From Clostridium niameyense (GTDB lineage: Bacteria > Bacillota > Clostridia > Clostridiales > Clostridiaceae), in contig NZ_LN849007.1 of the NCBI RefSeq assembly GCF_001243045.1, positions 1,454,989 to 1,518,988 on the forward strand: a stretch of 64,000 bases of DNA. Reading direction: 5' to 3'. This document shows, piece by piece, positions 63,692-64,000 of this stretch (position 1 is the first letter of the stretch; every line of letters starts with the position of its first letter). Position numbers and translations under genes: made by a program. The notes beneath the pieces were generated by a model. It was not told the DNA's origin. It did not search any database and was given only the letters and a program-made list of their open reading frames with translations.

Positions 63692-64000
63692 TTAATAGTT
63701 ATATAAATATTCCAATGCTTTTCTAGTTGTAATAGTTATATTACTTGGCATATTATTAATAGAAAACCACTTCATGTCTTTATGTTTTTGAGGTTCCATA
63801 TTCTTTACTTTCCCTTGTGTAATTTTAGTAAGAAAAGTAGGCGCTACCCAATGAACTTCCTCTTTTAAAACTATATGATTAGTAACTCCTATAAGCTTAA
63901 TTATTTCAACATCTACATTAACTTCTTCCTTAACCTCTCTCTTAATTGCATCTTCTATAGTTTCCCCAAATTCAACCTTTCCCCCTGGTATACACCAATA
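63692..64000 (-). CDS. Nudix hydrolase, partial at the window end
   Basis: Only the C-terminal 102 residues are inside the window; the start is beyond position 64000. It begins in the Nudix box: IPGGKVEFGETIEDAIKREVKEEV matches GX5EX7REUXEEXGU. Nudix enzymes hydrolyse nucleoside diphosphates linked to other groups; the substrate cannot be read. The C-terminus reads ITTRKALEYLYNY. It precedes, on the same strand, the two small membrane proteins. Confidence 0.85.
   Translation of the reverse strand, partial: YWCIPGGKVEFGETIEDAIKREVKEEVNVDVEIIKLIGVTNHIVLKEEVHWVAPTFLTKITQGKVKNMEPQKHKDMKWFSINNMPSNITITTRKALEYLYNY

Overview
The window is chromosomal DNA from a low-GC, spore-forming Clostridium (sensu stricto type). 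The pointers are very AT-rich sequence, strong AGGAGG-type ribosome sites, frequent GTG and TTG starts, a sporulation-type PBP (SpoVD-like), a SpoVB/MurJ-type flippase, and a cell-wall set specific for meso-diaminopimelate (dapF, and murE with a DNPR motif). Species cannot be fixed from sequence alone. I see no rRNA, tRNA, CRISPR array, prophage or intact insertion sequence. Almost all of it is core chromosome, with about 70 genes, most on the minus strand.

Layout, by coordinate. 1-1310: a decayed reading-frame remnant, a zinc-ribbon protein and efp. 1398-8992: a minus-strand type IV pilus unit (pilB, pilC, a pilin, four more prepilin-like proteins, pilM/N/O-like assembly proteins) that runs into aroK and aroQ. 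9126-13941: lipoprotein and dapF, then divergent rqcH (ribosome quality control) and truA. 14023-18641: a CheY-like regulator, a CofE-like protein, a flavoprotein and a TPR protein. 17952-19493: a queuine-salvage locus with promoter, preQ1-I riboswitch, terminator, ECF S-component (qrtT) and radical-SAM protein (queL-like). 19823-27606: a siroheme/ferredoxin protein, asnA, topB, small proteins, an rRNA methyltransferase and exonuclease III. 27804-29860: pyrR and uraA, each with a PyrR-binding hairpin in its leader. 30111-36197: rluD-type synthase, lspA, a DksA/TraR-type protein, and aroB-mtnN-aroF-aroA.

36327-51888 is the division and cell-wall (dcw) region, transcribed leftward: a three-repeat MraZ operator, mraZ, rsmH, ftsL, spoVD, murE, murF, mraY, spoVE/ftsW, a 688-bp gene-free gap, divIB/ftsQ, DUF881-sbp-DUF881, ylmE, sepF, yggT, ylmH, divIVA. 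murG, ftsA and ftsZ, often found in such clusters, are not here. 52148-64000 holds ychF, a hemolysin III family protein, a Lon-type protease with a degenerate ATPase domain, deoC, a zinc-ribbon/ferritin-like protein, a dicarboxylate/glutamate symporter, a SpoVB-like flippase, small unknown proteins and the 3' part of a Nudix hydrolase cut by the window end.

The most interesting features are regulatory or atypical: the riboswitch-controlled queuine-salvage pair, the PyrR hairpin that overlaps the uraA ribosome site, the MraZ operator, overlapping hairpins ahead of the pilus operon, an apparent AUA start for aroK, and the Lon-like protease lacking Walker motifs. I found no wholly unknown multi-gene system; the queuine-salvage locus is the closest to a recently described one.
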